Assembly (NCBI GenBank): GCA_017443295.1
Contig: JAFSNT010000174.1
Span: forward strand, 1 to 39,124
From: Clostridia bacterium
GTDB taxonomy: Bacteria; Bacillota; Clostridia; Christensenellales; Aristaeellaceae
Direction of reading: 5' to 3'
Length of the DNA stretch: 39,124 bases
Position numbers and translations under genes: made by a program. A model generated the notes under the pieces. That model was not told where the DNA came from. It was given only the letters and a program-made list of their open reading frames with translations, and did no database searches. Shown here piece by piece: positions 31,318-39,124 of the stretch (position 1 is its first letter; every line of letters begins with the position of its first letter).

Positions 31318-32796
31318 ATGATGAATATATTGGAGGAAGCCATCATCTACGCCACGGTGATGCACCAGGGAAAGCTGCGCAAATTCGGGAACCGGCCCTT
31401 TATCCTGCATCCCCTGGAGGTGGCGCAGATTTTGTCCACCATGACGGAGGACGTGGAAATCATCACCGCCGGAATTCTGCACGACATCGTGGAGGACACC
31501 GACGGCACCTTGGAGGAAATCGAAAAGCGCTTTGGGCCAAGGGTGGCGCTGATCGTATCCTCCGAATCGGAAACGGACTATCCGGGCGAGGAGAAAAGTA
31601 ACACCTGGAAACGGCGCAAGGAAGAATCCCTGAAGGCGCTGCGGAACAGCACGGACATCGGGGTAAAAATGCTGTGGCTGGCGGACAAGCTGGCGAACAT
31701 CCGCTCCCTGTCGGGCATGTATTCCGAGCAGGGAGAAAAGATGTGGGAGAACTTCCACCAGAGCGACCCGGAAATGCAGCGCTGGTATTATCGCAGTGTG
31801 GCCGAAATGGTGGAGCTTTCCCTCAACAGGACCGGCGCGTTCAAGGAGCTGATCAAGCACCTCAATTTCATCTGGCCCGGCACCTTTGATTCCGAAAAAG
31901 CCCGGTACAAAAAATATAAGGAAGTCAGCGTGGACGGCTGCAAGCTCCTGGGGCGCGGCGCCAAGGGGGACGTGTACCGCTACGACGACGAACTGGTGAT
32001 CAAGGTGTTCAACCAGAACAACACCTACCGCGACGTGGAACGGGAAATCGCCGCCAGCCGCAAGGCGTTTATTCTGGGCATGCCCACGGCCATTTCCTTC
32101 GGCATCGTGTCCGTGGGGGACAGGTACGGGGCCATGTACGAGCTGGTGGATTCGGAAACCATCTCAAGCTGCATCGCCCGTGCGCCGGGCCAGGTGGACG
32201 TTTACGCCCGGGGCATGGCCGATTTGGCGCGGCTGATTCACAGCATCGAGGTCGATGCGGACGAGGGCTTCCCCGACGCGAAGGACCGGCTGCGGGACTA
32301 TATCAGCGGCGGCGTCGCCTGCGAAAACGAAGCCCTGGCCGAAAAGTGCAGGCGGCTGATCGACGCCTTGCCCCAGACCGGAACGCTGATTCACGGCGAT
32401 TTCCACACGGGCAACGTGTTCCTGCAAAAGGGAGAGCCGCTGCTCATTGATATGGACCGGGTCTCCCGGGGGCACCCCATCGCGGAAATCAGCGACTTGT
32501 ACTACTTCTATGTGGTTTTGGGCGAGGACGACCCCGCCGTGATCGAAAAGTTCATGGGCTTTTCCTATGAAACGGCCAGGCGGTTCTTCCGCGCTTTCCT
32601 GACGCGCTATTTAGGAACGGAGGATGAAACGAAGCTCCGGGACGTGACGGAAAAAGCGGCGGTCATCGCTTATTCCCGCTTGATCCGGAAGCTCCGAAAG
32701 CACGGAGCAATATCCGAAGCGGACAAAAAAATCATCGACCGCTGCATGCGAAGGATCGCCGGGCTGACGGAGCGATTGGATACGCTGGCGTTTTAA
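31318..32796 (+). CDS. HD-domain hydrolase fused to a phosphotransferase-type kinase
   Basis: 492 residues. The N-terminal ~180 residues are a SpoT/RelA-like HD domain: MHQGKLRKFGNRPFILHP (His ~16), AGILHDIVEDT (the HD pair at ~58) and WLADKLANIRS (~121). The C-terminal ~280 residues are a protein-kinase-like phosphotransferase: glycine loop LLGRGAKGDVYRYDDELVIKVF (~205-226), catalytic LIHGDFHTGNVF (~358) and metal-binding LIDMDR (~377). HD domains of this group cleave ppGpp or related nucleotides, and the kinase half resembles the APH/TIGR02172 group, so one polypeptide may both add and remove a phosphate group. There is no synthetase domain. The promoter has TATAAT at 31244. It stands alone between divergent and unrelated genes. 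Confidence 0.85.
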   Translation: MMNILEEAIIYATVMHQGKLRKFGNRPFILHPLEVAQILSTMTEDVEIITAGILHDIVEDTDGTLEEIEKRFGPRVALIVSSESETDYPGEEKSNTWKRRKEESLKALRNSTDIGVKMLWLADKLANIRSLSGMYSEQGEKMWENFHQSDPEMQRWYYRSVAEMVELSLNRTGAFKELIKHLNFIWPGTFDSEKARYKKYKEVSVDGCKLLGRGAKGDVYRYDDELVIKVFNQNNTYRDVEREIAASRKAFILGMPTAISFGIVSVGDRYGAMYELVDSETISSCIARAPGQVDVYARGMADLARLIHSIEVDADEGFPDAKDRLRDYISGGVACENEALAEKCRRLIDALPQTGTLIHGDFHTGNVFLQKGEPLLIDMDRVSRGHPIAEISDLYYFYVVLGEDDPAVIEKFMGFSYETARRFFRAFLTRYLGTEDETKLRDVTEKAAVIAYSRLIRKLRKHGAISEADKKIIDRCMRRIAGLTERLDTLAF

Positions 32797-32861
32797 ACGA
32801 AAAAGGCGCGGCGCGCCGACAGGGTATGCCGCCCCGCTATGAGAAAAGAGGAGGAATGAGC

Positions 32862-32910
32862 ATGAAGAAACTGGTTTCCATTTTCCTGATTCTTTCCCTG
32901 GCGCTGCTGT
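32862..32910 (+). pseudogene. Signal-peptide start of a lost exported protein
   Basis: An excellent GAGGAGG box six bases before the ATG at 32862 opens a perfect signal-peptide sequence, MKKLVSIFLILSLALLL. At about 32907-32911 the sequence switches abruptly to NRPS adenylation-domain DNA in a different frame. The original mature protein is gone. Translation from this start would read out of frame to 33026. Confidence 0.6.
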
Positions 32911-35175
32911 TACTACACCGGACGGGAAACCTCCCCGGAAGAGCTGAAAGCCTATGCGCGGGAACGGCTGCCCGAATACATGGTTCCGGAATACTTCATT
33001 TGCCTGGAAACTATGCCGCGGAATGACCGGGGAAAGTTTGATTATCTGGTACTGAAAGCCATGGAAATCCGGACGGAGGAGGCGGAATACGAACCGCCGA
33101 AGACGGAAACCGAGCGAACCATCTGCGAAGCCTTCGGCGCAGCGCTGGATATGGAAAAGGTCAGCGCCACGGCGGACTTCTTTGACCGCGGCGGCACCAG
33201 CCTCAGTGCGGCGGTGCTAATCAGCCATCTGGACAAATACGCCCTGTCCTTCCAGGATGTTTCCGCTCATCCCACTCCCCGGGACCTGGCAGTCTTCCTG
33301 GATTCCCAAAAGGGTGTGGCACTGCCGCTCATGGATCGGAAAGCCTATCCGCTAACGAAAACCCAGCTGGGTATTTACCTGGAAAGCCTGACCGGCGGCA
33401 GCAAAGAAACCTATACTGTTCCGTATCTGGCGTGTGCGGCGGAAGACGTTGCGGCAGACGACCTGGTCCGGGCTGTGAAACAGGTTCTGGAAGCGCATCC
33501 GGGTATGAAGTATATCATTCACGCGGAGCAGGATGGTATGCCAAACATGATACCTGTGCCGGAGGCAGAGATAGAGGTTCCCGTTTTTGAAGGGACAGAG
33601 GAAAGCCGGCTGGAATTCATGAAGACTTTTATGCCGGTGGTGCCCATGATGGACAATCTCCTATTCTACCCGGCCGTGTACCGGACGCCGGAAAGGTGCT
33701 ACCTGGCGATTAAAACCCACCTGATCTTCTTTGACGGAACATCTACCAGCCAGTTTATCGCGGAAATGAACCGGGCGCTGGCGGGAAAACCCCTGGCGGG
33801 CGAGGAATGTACCATCCAGCAGGCGGCCATGATCGAGGAAAGGCAGCTTGCGGACGGCATCCACGAAAAAGCAAAGGATTATTACCTGAAACTGTTCAAG
33901 GACGCGGAGGACGTGCCCGCCCTGCCCGGCGATTTGAACGGCCCGCTGACCCCCGGCGTCAGCGAAAATATGCGCTTTGAGCCCGGCACGCTGACCGCTG
34001 AACGGGTCAAGGCGTTCTGCGAAAAGCAGCATATTTCCGAGAGCAGCTTCTTTATGGGCGCTATGGCGCTGATGCTGGGCAAGTACCTGAACAGCAAGCA
34101 CGTTTCCTTCTCCACGGTATACAACGGCAGACCCCTTTCGGAAATGAGCCATACCATGGGCACGCTGATCAAGCGCATCCCCGTCTATGGCGACCTGCGC
34201 AGGGATCAGCCCGTGGGGGACTTCCTGCGGGGCGTCAGCAAGCAGGTTTTCACCACCATGGCCAACGATATTTTTTCCTTTGACGAGGTGCTGAAGACCT
34301 GCCCAGTCAACGAGGACGTTGAATTTATTTTCCAGGGCGATCTCTTTACCGACAACATGGGAACCTCTGCGGGCGAAACGCTTCTCCAGGGCGACAAGTG
34401 GTTCATGGAGCACAACCACACCGGCATGGTGACGGGCTGCAAGTCCATTCAGTTCTTTTCCACCGCCGAGCTGTACAATATGACCGTCGAGTACCGGAAT
34501 GAAAAGTTCACGGAAAAGTGGGTGCGCCGTTTCGCCCAGGATTTATTTACCACGGCGGAACAGCTTTTGACAGCGTCTTCCATCGGGCAGGTTTCACTGC
34601 TTACGGAAGCAGACCGGAAGCAGTTGGCAGCGTTCAACGACACCGCCGTGCCCATGGATTTCATTCCGGTGCAGGAGCAGATTCACCGTCACGCGCTTTC
34701 CCAGCCGGATCAAACGGCAGTCATTGCCGCCGGTAAAAAACTGACCTTCCGGGAACTGGATCAGTTAAGCAGCGAACTGGCGAAAGTACTGATTCAATTC
34801 GGGGCCGGGACAGACCGGCTGATCGGCGTGCTGTTCGACCGGGAAATATGGGCCTACGCGGCGGAAAACGCGGTGCTGAAAGCGGGCGCGGCCTTCCTGC
34901 CCTTCATCCCGGAATACCCGGACGACCGCATCGACTTCTGCTTAGAGGACGGGGCCTGTCCCCTGCTTTTGACCACCAGGCGGCAGATGGAAGGCCGGGC
35001 GCTTCACGCGAAGGGCTGCCGGGTGCTGACGCTGGAAGAAGCCTTCGGAGTGGAAAACATAGACGAAATCCACCCCGACGCGATCACGGCGGAATACCCC
35101 AATATTGCTGTTTCTCCCGAAAACCTGGCTTATTGCATTTATCCTCCGGATCGACCGGCAGGCCCAAGGGCGTGA
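32911..35175 (+). CDS. Nonribosomal peptide synthetase, 5'-truncated part (A' - PCP - C - A N-terminal)
   Basis: Homology starts abruptly at 32911 inside the C-terminal subdomain of an adenylation domain (YYTGRETSPEELKAYARERL, with MPRNDRGK as motif A10). Then come a carrier domain with FFDRGGTSLSA (Ser for phosphopantetheine), a condensation domain whose HHxxxDG motif is changed to HLIFFDG (33718), and the N-terminal part of a second adenylation domain (LTFRELDQLS). The first ATG is at 32980, within the domain, so no natural start remains. The frame is lost near 35143, where one A is missing: restoring it gives CIYTSGSTGRPKGVMI, the A3 core. Product unknown. Confidence 0.82.
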   Translation, partial: YYTGRETSPEELKAYARERLPEYMVPEYFICLETMPRNDRGKFDYLVLKAMEIRTEEAEYEPPKTETERTICEAFGAALDMEKVSATADFFDRGGTSLSAAVLISHLDKYALSFQDVSAHPTPRDLAVFLDSQKGVALPLMDRKAYPLTKTQLGIYLESLTGGSKETYTVPYLACAAEDVAADDLVRAVKQVLEAHPGMKYIIHAEQDGMPNMIPVPEAEIEVPVFEGTEESRLEFMKTFMPVVPMMDNLLFYPAVYRTPERCYLAIKTHLIFFDGTSTSQFIAEMNRALAGKPLAGEECTIQQAAMIEERQLADGIHEKAKDYYLKLFKDAEDVPALPGDLNGPLTPGVSENMRFEPGTLTAERVKAFCEKQHISESSFFMGAMALMLGKYLNSKHVSFSTVYNGRPLSEMSHTMGTLIKRIPVYGDLRRDQPVGDFLRGVSKQVFTTMANDIFSFDEVLKTCPVNEDVEFIFQGDLFTDNMGTSAGETLLQGDKWFMEHNHTGMVTGCKSIQFFSTAELYNMTVEYRNEKFTEKWVRRFAQDLFTTAEQLLTASSIGQVSLLTEADRKQLAAFNDTAVPMDFIPVQEQIHRHALSQPDQTAVIAAGKKLTFRELDQLSSELAKVLIQFGAGTDRLIGVLFDREIWAYAAENAVLKAGAAFLPFIPEYPDDRIDFCLEDGACPLLLTTRRQMEGRALHAKGCRVLTLEEAFGVENIDEIHPDAITAEYPNIAVSPENLAYCIYPPDRPAGPRA

Positions 35176-37700
35176 TGATCGAGCATAAGAACATCATGAA
35201 CTATGTCCACCGGAACGAAAAATCCCTGGAAATCATGCACTACGCGTCTCCGGGCCGGGTGAATTTAGCCCTGGCCTCCTTCTCCTTCGACGTGTCCGTG
35301 GTGGAGGAATTTGTGCCGCTGTGCAACGGAAACACAGTCATTATCGCCACCGAGGCGGAAATCCACGATCCGGCGCTGTTCACCCGGCTGGTAAAGGAAA
35401 CCAAAGCGGACGGGATCACCTGCACGCCCACCTATCTTTTGAGCCTGCTGGAAATCCCCGAAAGCAGGGAAGCCATCCGGCAGTTCACCTTCTTCGACGT
35501 CGGCGCGGAGGCGTTTCCCCGGCAGTTCTACGACCGCCTGCGGGAGCTTAGGCAGGACAGCGTGATTTTGAACGTATACGGCCCCACGGAGTGTACCATG
35601 GGCTGCGCCGCCGCCTTGATGACCGGCGGGGAACAGGTAACGGTGGGCCCGCCCATCGCCAACACGGTGTTCTATGTGGCCGATCCCTTCGGCAACGAAT
35701 TGCCGGTTGGTCAGAAGGGTGAATTGATTATCTGCGGCGACCAGGTGGGCCGGGGCTATGTGAACCTGCCGGACAAGAGCGCGGCGGCGTTCTTTACCCA
35801 TAAGGGCCTCAGGGCCTACCACAGCGGCGACCTGGCGGCCAGGACAGAGAACGGTGAAATCCGCATTTTCGGGCGCATCGACAACCAGATCAAGCTGCGG
35901 GGCTTCCGCATCGAGCTGGACGAAATCGAAAAGGTCATGACGGAATTCCCCGGCGTTTCCAGCAGCGCCGCCGCCGTGCGCAAGACCGGCGGAACGGAAT
36001 ACTTAGCCGGGTATTTCACCGCCAAAGAGGATATTTCTGTTTCTGACCTGAAAGCGTTCATGCAGGAAAAGCTGCCGGAGTACATGGTGCCAAACGTCCT
36101 CATGCAATTGGACGAAATGCCCATGACCAGCAACGGCAAGGTGAACCGCAAGGCGCTGCCGGAGCCTGATTTGCAGGAGCTGAAAGCGGAATATATCCCC
36201 CCGGAAACGGAAACCGAAAAAATCCTCTGCGCCGCCTTTGCCCGGACGCTGAAATTAGAAGAAAACAAGATCGGCCTGCTGGACGACTTCTTCGACTTAG
36301 GCGGCGATTCCCTGCGGGCCATGGGGGTGCTTTCGGAAGCGAAGCTCGACGGGCTGACCGCCGCCGACGTGTTCCAGCTGCGCACGCCCGGAGCCATCGC
36401 CAAGGAACTGGAAAAGCGGGCGGGACGGGAAAGCTTAGACGAGCGGGAACAAAAGGCCCGCCTGGTTCCCCACGGCCTTTCGCCCCTGCAATTGCAAATG
36501 ATCGACAATCAGCTGTTCCGGCCCGGTTCCACCATGTGGAGCAAAATGCACTTCCTGGCCCGGTTTGAAAAGGACGTGGACGCGGAGAGGCTCTGCGCCG
36601 CGGTGAACAAAGCGCTGAAAAACCATCCGGCCCTGTCCGTCGCCTTTTTCTTTGATGAAAACAACAGCCTGAAACAGCAGTATCGGCCCGGCCTGCTGCC
36701 GGAGGTGAAGGTGCTGGACATCCTGCCGGAAACGGAGGACGCGCTTTCGGATATTCTGATCATGCCCTTCAACCGCATCCTGAACGCCTGCCTGTGCAAG
36801 GTCAATGTGTTCCGGGGCCGCAAGGGCTGCTATCTCTTCATGGACGTGCATCATCTGCTGATGGACGGCGGTTCCTTAGGCGTGGTACTGGGGGACATCA
36901 TGAACGCCTATTGCGGGCGGGAATTGAAGCCGGACTATTACTTCGCCATGCTTTCGGAAGCCGAGGAACGGGCGGCGGAAGGCAGCACGGCAAAGGATCA
37001 CGCCTGGTTCACGGAACGCTACGGGGATCAGGAGGACGATTGGTGCAACACTCCCGCGCCGGATCACGCGAGCGCCAACATCAATCAGGCCGGACGGATC
37101 CGGCGGCTGTCCTTTGACGCGGAACAGGTGGCGGCAGCGGAGGAATACTGGGGCGTTTCTCACTCCGTCATGGCCATCAGCGCGGGCCTCATAGCGCTCT
37201 CCCGTTTCACCGGAAAAAAGCACGTGATGATCAATTGGATCTTCAACAACCGTCTTGCCCCCGAAGCGGAAAACACCGTGGGCATGCTGATCCGCAACCT
37301 GCCCGCCGCCATTCGGATGGAAGAGGTTTCTTCTGTCCGAGAACTGCTTCATTCCGTAAAAGAACAGGTGGCGGAGGGCATTGCCCACGCAAGCTGGGAT
37401 TTTATGTCCGAAACCAGGCAGGCCTATGTGAACGACTGCATGGAGGTCAATCTGCAGCTGGGCATCAACGGGGATGAGATGGACGCTCTGCCGCATGAGC
37501 TGATCGAACTGAAAGATGAATTCAGCGCTGCCGGCGCCCGGCTGGAACTGGAGCTGCTGGAAAACGAATTCGGCGACGGCGGCTTCGATTCTGAAATGGA
37601 ATACGCGGAGGGCCTGTTCGATCAGGAACGGATCGAAGCGTTCCACAATCTGTATATTCACATTTTGGAATCCCTGATCCTGAAGAAAACCGATTTTTAG
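35145..37700 (+). CDS. Nonribosomal peptide synthetase, continuation (A - PCP - terminal C)
   Basis: This is the same synthetase after the one-base frameshift. If read on its own it could start at the ATG at 35175. Adenylation motifs follow in order: SGSTGRPKGVMI (A3), FSFDVSVVEEF (A4), NVYGPTECTM (A5), YHSGDLA (A7), GRIDNQIKLRGFRIELDEIE (A8) and TSNGKVNRKAL (A10). A carrier domain has FFDLGGDSLRAM, and a final condensation domain has an intact HHLLMDGG. There is no thioesterase or reductase, so release may use the terminal condensation domain, or later modules may be encoded elsewhere. No phosphopantetheinyl transferase is in the window. The stop at 37698 is followed by a GGAGGA box without a gene. 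Confidence 0.82.
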   Translation, partial: SGSTGRPKGVMIEHKNIMNYVHRNEKSLEIMHYASPGRVNLALASFSFDVSVVEEFVPLCNGNTVIIATEAEIHDPALFTRLVKETKADGITCTPTYLLSLLEIPESREAIRQFTFFDVGAEAFPRQFYDRLRELRQDSVILNVYGPTECTMGCAAALMTGGEQVTVGPPIANTVFYVADPFGNELPVGQKGELIICGDQVGRGYVNLPDKSAAAFFTHKGLRAYHSGDLAARTENGEIRIFGRIDNQIKLRGFRIELDEIEKVMTEFPGVSSSAAAVRKTGGTEYLAGYFTAKEDISVSDLKAFMQEKLPEYMVPNVLMQLDEMPMTSNGKVNRKALPEPDLQELKAEYIPPETETEKILCAAFARTLKLEENKIGLLDDFFDLGGDSLRAMGVLSEAKLDGLTAADVFQLRTPGAIAKELEKRAGRESLDEREQKARLVPHGLSPLQLQMIDNQLFRPGSTMWSKMHFLARFEKDVDAERLCAAVNKALKNHPALSVAFFFDENNSLKQQYRPGLLPEVKVLDILPETEDALSDILIMPFNRILNACLCKVNVFRGRKGCYLFMDVHHLLMDGGSLGVVLGDIMNAYCGRELKPDYYFAMLSEAEERAAEGSTAKDHAWFTERYGDQEDDWCNTPAPDHASANINQAGRIRRLSFDAEQVAAAEEYWGVSHSVMAISAGLIALSRFTGKKHVMINWIFNNRLAPEAENTVGMLIRNLPAAIRMEEVSSVRELLHSVKEQVAEGIAHASWDFMSETRQAYVNDCMEVNLQLGINGDEMDALPHELIELKDEFSAAGARLELELLENEFGDGGFDSEMEYAEGLFDQERIEAFHNLYIHILESLILKKTDF

Positions 37701-37742
37701 GGAGGACAGGAACGTTAAAAACAAAAGGGATGTCAATCGTTC

Positions 37743-37840
37743 TTATTTCTCCACCGTCATATCGTCGTAATAAATCCAGTACGTATCCAGAAGGCTTCCG
37801 TTGAACGTCTGCTTTTCGCAGCCGACATACGGAGCCTTTT
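37743..37840 (-). pseudogene. C-terminal fragment of an unidentified protein
   Basis: A minus-strand frame of about 30 codons ends in FNGSLLDTYWIYYDDMTVEK and a TAA at 37743-37745. It reads like the end of a real protein, but no start or ribosome binding site is present, and the neighbouring gene's stop falls at its 5' edge. It may be a leftover of the gene replaced when this region was rearranged. The family is not recognised. Confidence 0.3.
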
Positions 37841-38557
37841 TCAGTCGTCCGAGAAATGCTCTTTTGCGTGGAAGGTTTTACAGATCGTGTGATAATTCCC
37901 GAAAACGGTCAGCTTATCGCCAATATCGAACACAGTCCCCGCGCTGGCGGGCATGGTCTTTCCGCCATGGTGCTCCACCAGCATGACCAGAATGCCGGTG
38001 TCGGCGCGCAATTGGGTTTGCGCAAGCGTGAGTCCCCGGTATTCTTCCGGAATATGGCGAAGCGTCACCTGGGCGATGGTTTCAGAGCCGATATAGTCCA
38101 GCAGCATCACCGCGTTAAAGGTTTCCTGCCGGTCAAAAACGCGATCCGCAAAGCGTCGGAGAAGATTCTCGCCCCAGGCGTGAAACTTCGGCACGCGCAT
38201 AAAAATGAAGATCACGGCGGCTGTCCCCAGCGGGATCAGAAAGCCGATATACTGCTGCTCAAAATGGACGAGCTTCATGGATAAAAACACGTTGATCAGC
38301 GCGGATACAATGGTGATATTGAACACATATCCGAACAGCATGGTAACGCGCGCAAGCCTGCGCCTGCGGCGGGAGGCCAGAATCAGCTCGCTTTCCCGCG
38401 TGGTAAAGCCTGTGCCCGTCAAAAGCGAGAGTACCTGAAAGCGGGCCCGTTCAACCGGCAGCCCCGTTAAACGGAAGAAAAAAGTAAACAGCTCCGTAAT
38501 AACCCAGTACAAAAGGATGATTAGGGAAAAGAGCAGAAAAGAGAGGTTGATATCCAT
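37841..38557 (-). CDS. Membrane protein with C-terminal TrkA-C (RCK_C) domain
   Basis: 238 residues from the ATG at 38557, which has GGGAGG ten bases upstream. Two or three membrane helices (residues ~5-28, ~70-95, ~103-125) surround a basic loop with TGTGFTTRESELILASRRRRRLAR. The C-terminal ~80 residues (LRHIPEEYRGLTLAQTQLR, then VFDIGDKLTVFG) form a TrkA-C domain, which binds a nucleotide or other small ligand and gates ion transport. The membrane part resembles Clostridial proteins of unknown transport role. A consensus promoter drives the gene, and its stop lies next to the debris after the NRPS. Confidence 0.8.
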   Translation of the reverse strand: MDINLSFLLFSLIILLYWVITELFTFFFRLTGLPVERARFQVLSLLTGTGFTTRESELILASRRRRRLARVTMLFGYVFNITIVSALINVFLSMKLVHFEQQYIGFLIPLGTAAVIFIFMRVPKFHAWGENLLRRFADRVFDRQETFNAVMLLDYIGSETIAQVTLRHIPEEYRGLTLAQTQLRADTGILVMLVEHHGGKTMPASAGTVFDIGDKLTVFGNYHTICKTFHAKEHFSDD

Positions 38558-38676
38558 ACGTTCCATTCCTCCCATAAAACGGATATTCCTGCGCGGCGTA
38601 TTTCCGGGATTTCGTTTCTTTCTTTTGCTCCGCCGCGTATTGTTCAGGGCGTCCTGTTTCAACAGTTTCCAAAACA

Positions 38677-38705
38677 AGTATATGATCATGCTTATCCCGT
38701 GTCAA
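38677..38705 (-). promoter_or_regulatory. Promoter of the TrkA-C membrane protein gene
   Basis: On the minus strand TTGACA (38705-38700), a 17-base spacer and TATACT (38682-38677). Confidence 0.8.
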
Positions 38706-38787
38706 TGACAGAATGGGAACCAGTTCATACAGCAAGAATTGCCCGCGGCGTATGGCTTTGGGAAAGACGCGAAGATTCCTTCATAAC

Positions 38788-38820
38788 AAAAACCCGCCTG
38801 AAACCTGCGTTTCAGACGGG
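38788..38820 (-). terminator. Terminator downstream of the tRNA-Ser locus
   Basis: On the minus strand a 12-bp stem (38820-38809 with 38804-38793, one mismatch) with the core GTCTGAAAC and GTTTCAGGC is followed by TTTTTG. Confidence 0.8.
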
Positions 38821-38830
38821 TCGGATACAG

Positions 38831-38883
38831 CGGAGGCGGTGGGATTCGAACCCACGAGGGCTTTCACCCTACCTGATTTCGAG
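38831..38883 (-). tRNA. 3' half of tRNA-Ser(CGA), attachment-site remnant
   Basis: Read on the minus strand, the sequence begins in the anticodon loop (CTCGAAA, anticodon CGA), continues through a short variable arm, a perfect T-arm (GTGGG, TTCGAAT, CCCAC) and ends in the acceptor strand CGCCTCC plus G. No 5' half follows to the right: the sequence changes at 38884 into AT-rich DNA that cannot pair with it. This is what remains when a tyrosine-recombinase element has integrated in a tRNA gene and displaced its original 3' end. Confidence 0.75.
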
Positions 38884-39124
38884 TTTTTCCCGCTTCGTGG
38901 AAGTTAATGAACGTCAACGGAAGATAACAGAAAATAATGGAAGTCCGCACAAACATTATATCATGGGAATAATCGGGTTTCAAGAGAGAAAAAAGAGAGA
39001 AAACCAAGGCAGAACAACGGGTTCAAACATCTTTGCTCATAACCCCGATTTTGGAGAGAAAAATTGCACGTTGGAGAGAAGTAGGAGAGAAAAGAAAAGC
39101 ATTTTTGTATTACTTGACGCTAAA
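38884..39124. mobile_element. Left end of an integrated element (continues past the window)
   Basis: AT-rich DNA directly abuts the tRNA half-gene. It contains repeats such as GTGGAAGTTAATG, CGGAAGATAACAG and TGGAAGTCCGCAC, and several AGAGAAAA/TTGGAGAGAA units, as found at the arm-binding sites of integrases. No reading frame is visible. The intact tRNA-Ser and the integrase should lie to the right. Confidence 0.5.

Noticed and set aside
32862..33026. A 55-codon exported peptide
   Set aside because: After the signal peptide the frame runs out of phase through adenylation-domain DNA, so it is not a real mature sequence.
34848..35144. An alternative 5' extension of the second NRPS frame
   Set aside because: These codons are the wrong frame of the adenylation domain. 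The correct frame over this stretch is the one that began upstream, and the switch happens only at 35143.
38713..38907. Small frame containing GFEPTRAF
   Set aside because: This is the well-known false translation of the complement of a tRNA T-arm and belongs to the tRNA-Ser half-gene.

Overview
The window looks like chromosomal DNA of an anaerobic Clostridia-type Bacillota, most likely a gut Christensenellales/Eubacteriales relative. This is an inference from protein style only: Lpl/Ytc-type sugar uptake operons, signal peptides ending in ALA, butyrate kinase, and GGAGG ribosome binding sites with short gaps between genes. Coding DNA is GC-rich, and promoters are AT-rich with clear TTGACA/TATAAT boxes. 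No species is claimed.

Layout. (1) 1-383: start of an unknown acidic protein on the minus strand, running off the left edge. (2) 787-11471: one long plus-strand operon of about 16 tightly packed genes. It holds a small HTH protein, a metallo-beta-lactamase-fold hydrolase, a ZIP metal permease, two SAM methyltransferases, two L-2-amino-thiazoline-4-carboxylate (ATC) hydrolase-family proteins plus a broken third, two alpha/beta hydrolases, an SRPBCC protein, two related polytopic proteins, and five copies of a ~165-residue membrane protein. (3) 11894-15715: an orphan promoter/operator/terminator, a TetR regulator, a siderophore-transporter-like ABC half-transporter, and a DtxR/MntR-type regulator whose C-terminus is replaced by remnants of two insertion sequences. 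(4) 15810-17809: a LURP-one-like protein, butyrate kinase and a 131-bp MITE-like element. (5) 17927-29475, minus strand: serine hydrolase, transmembrane AraC regulator, two complete Lpl-type ABC sugar uptake sets, and a PHP phosphoesterase. (6) 29613-31071: ECF sigma factor with a membrane-bound partner. (7) 31318-32796: an HD hydrolase fused to a phosphotransferase-type kinase. (8) 32862-37700: a damaged NRPS, cut at its 5' side, fused downstream of a foreign signal-peptide start, and frameshifted by one base. (9) 37841-38883: a TrkA-C membrane protein, then the 3' half of tRNA-Ser(CGA). That half-gene marks the edge of an integrated element that continues beyond the right end.

How parts may work together. 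Four copies of the palindrome GTTAG-N6-CTAAC lie in front of the HTH gene, the first membrane gene, the orphan transcript and the ABC transporter. They resemble half of a DtxR/IdeR box, and a DtxR-family gene sits in the same block. With the ZIP permease, the thiazoline-hydrolase family members and an IrtAB/YbtPQ-like ABC subunit, the simplest hypothesis is a metal-responsive regulon that handles a thiazoline- or cysteine-derived small molecule. That link is inference. Regions 3 and 8 show clear decay and rearrangement.
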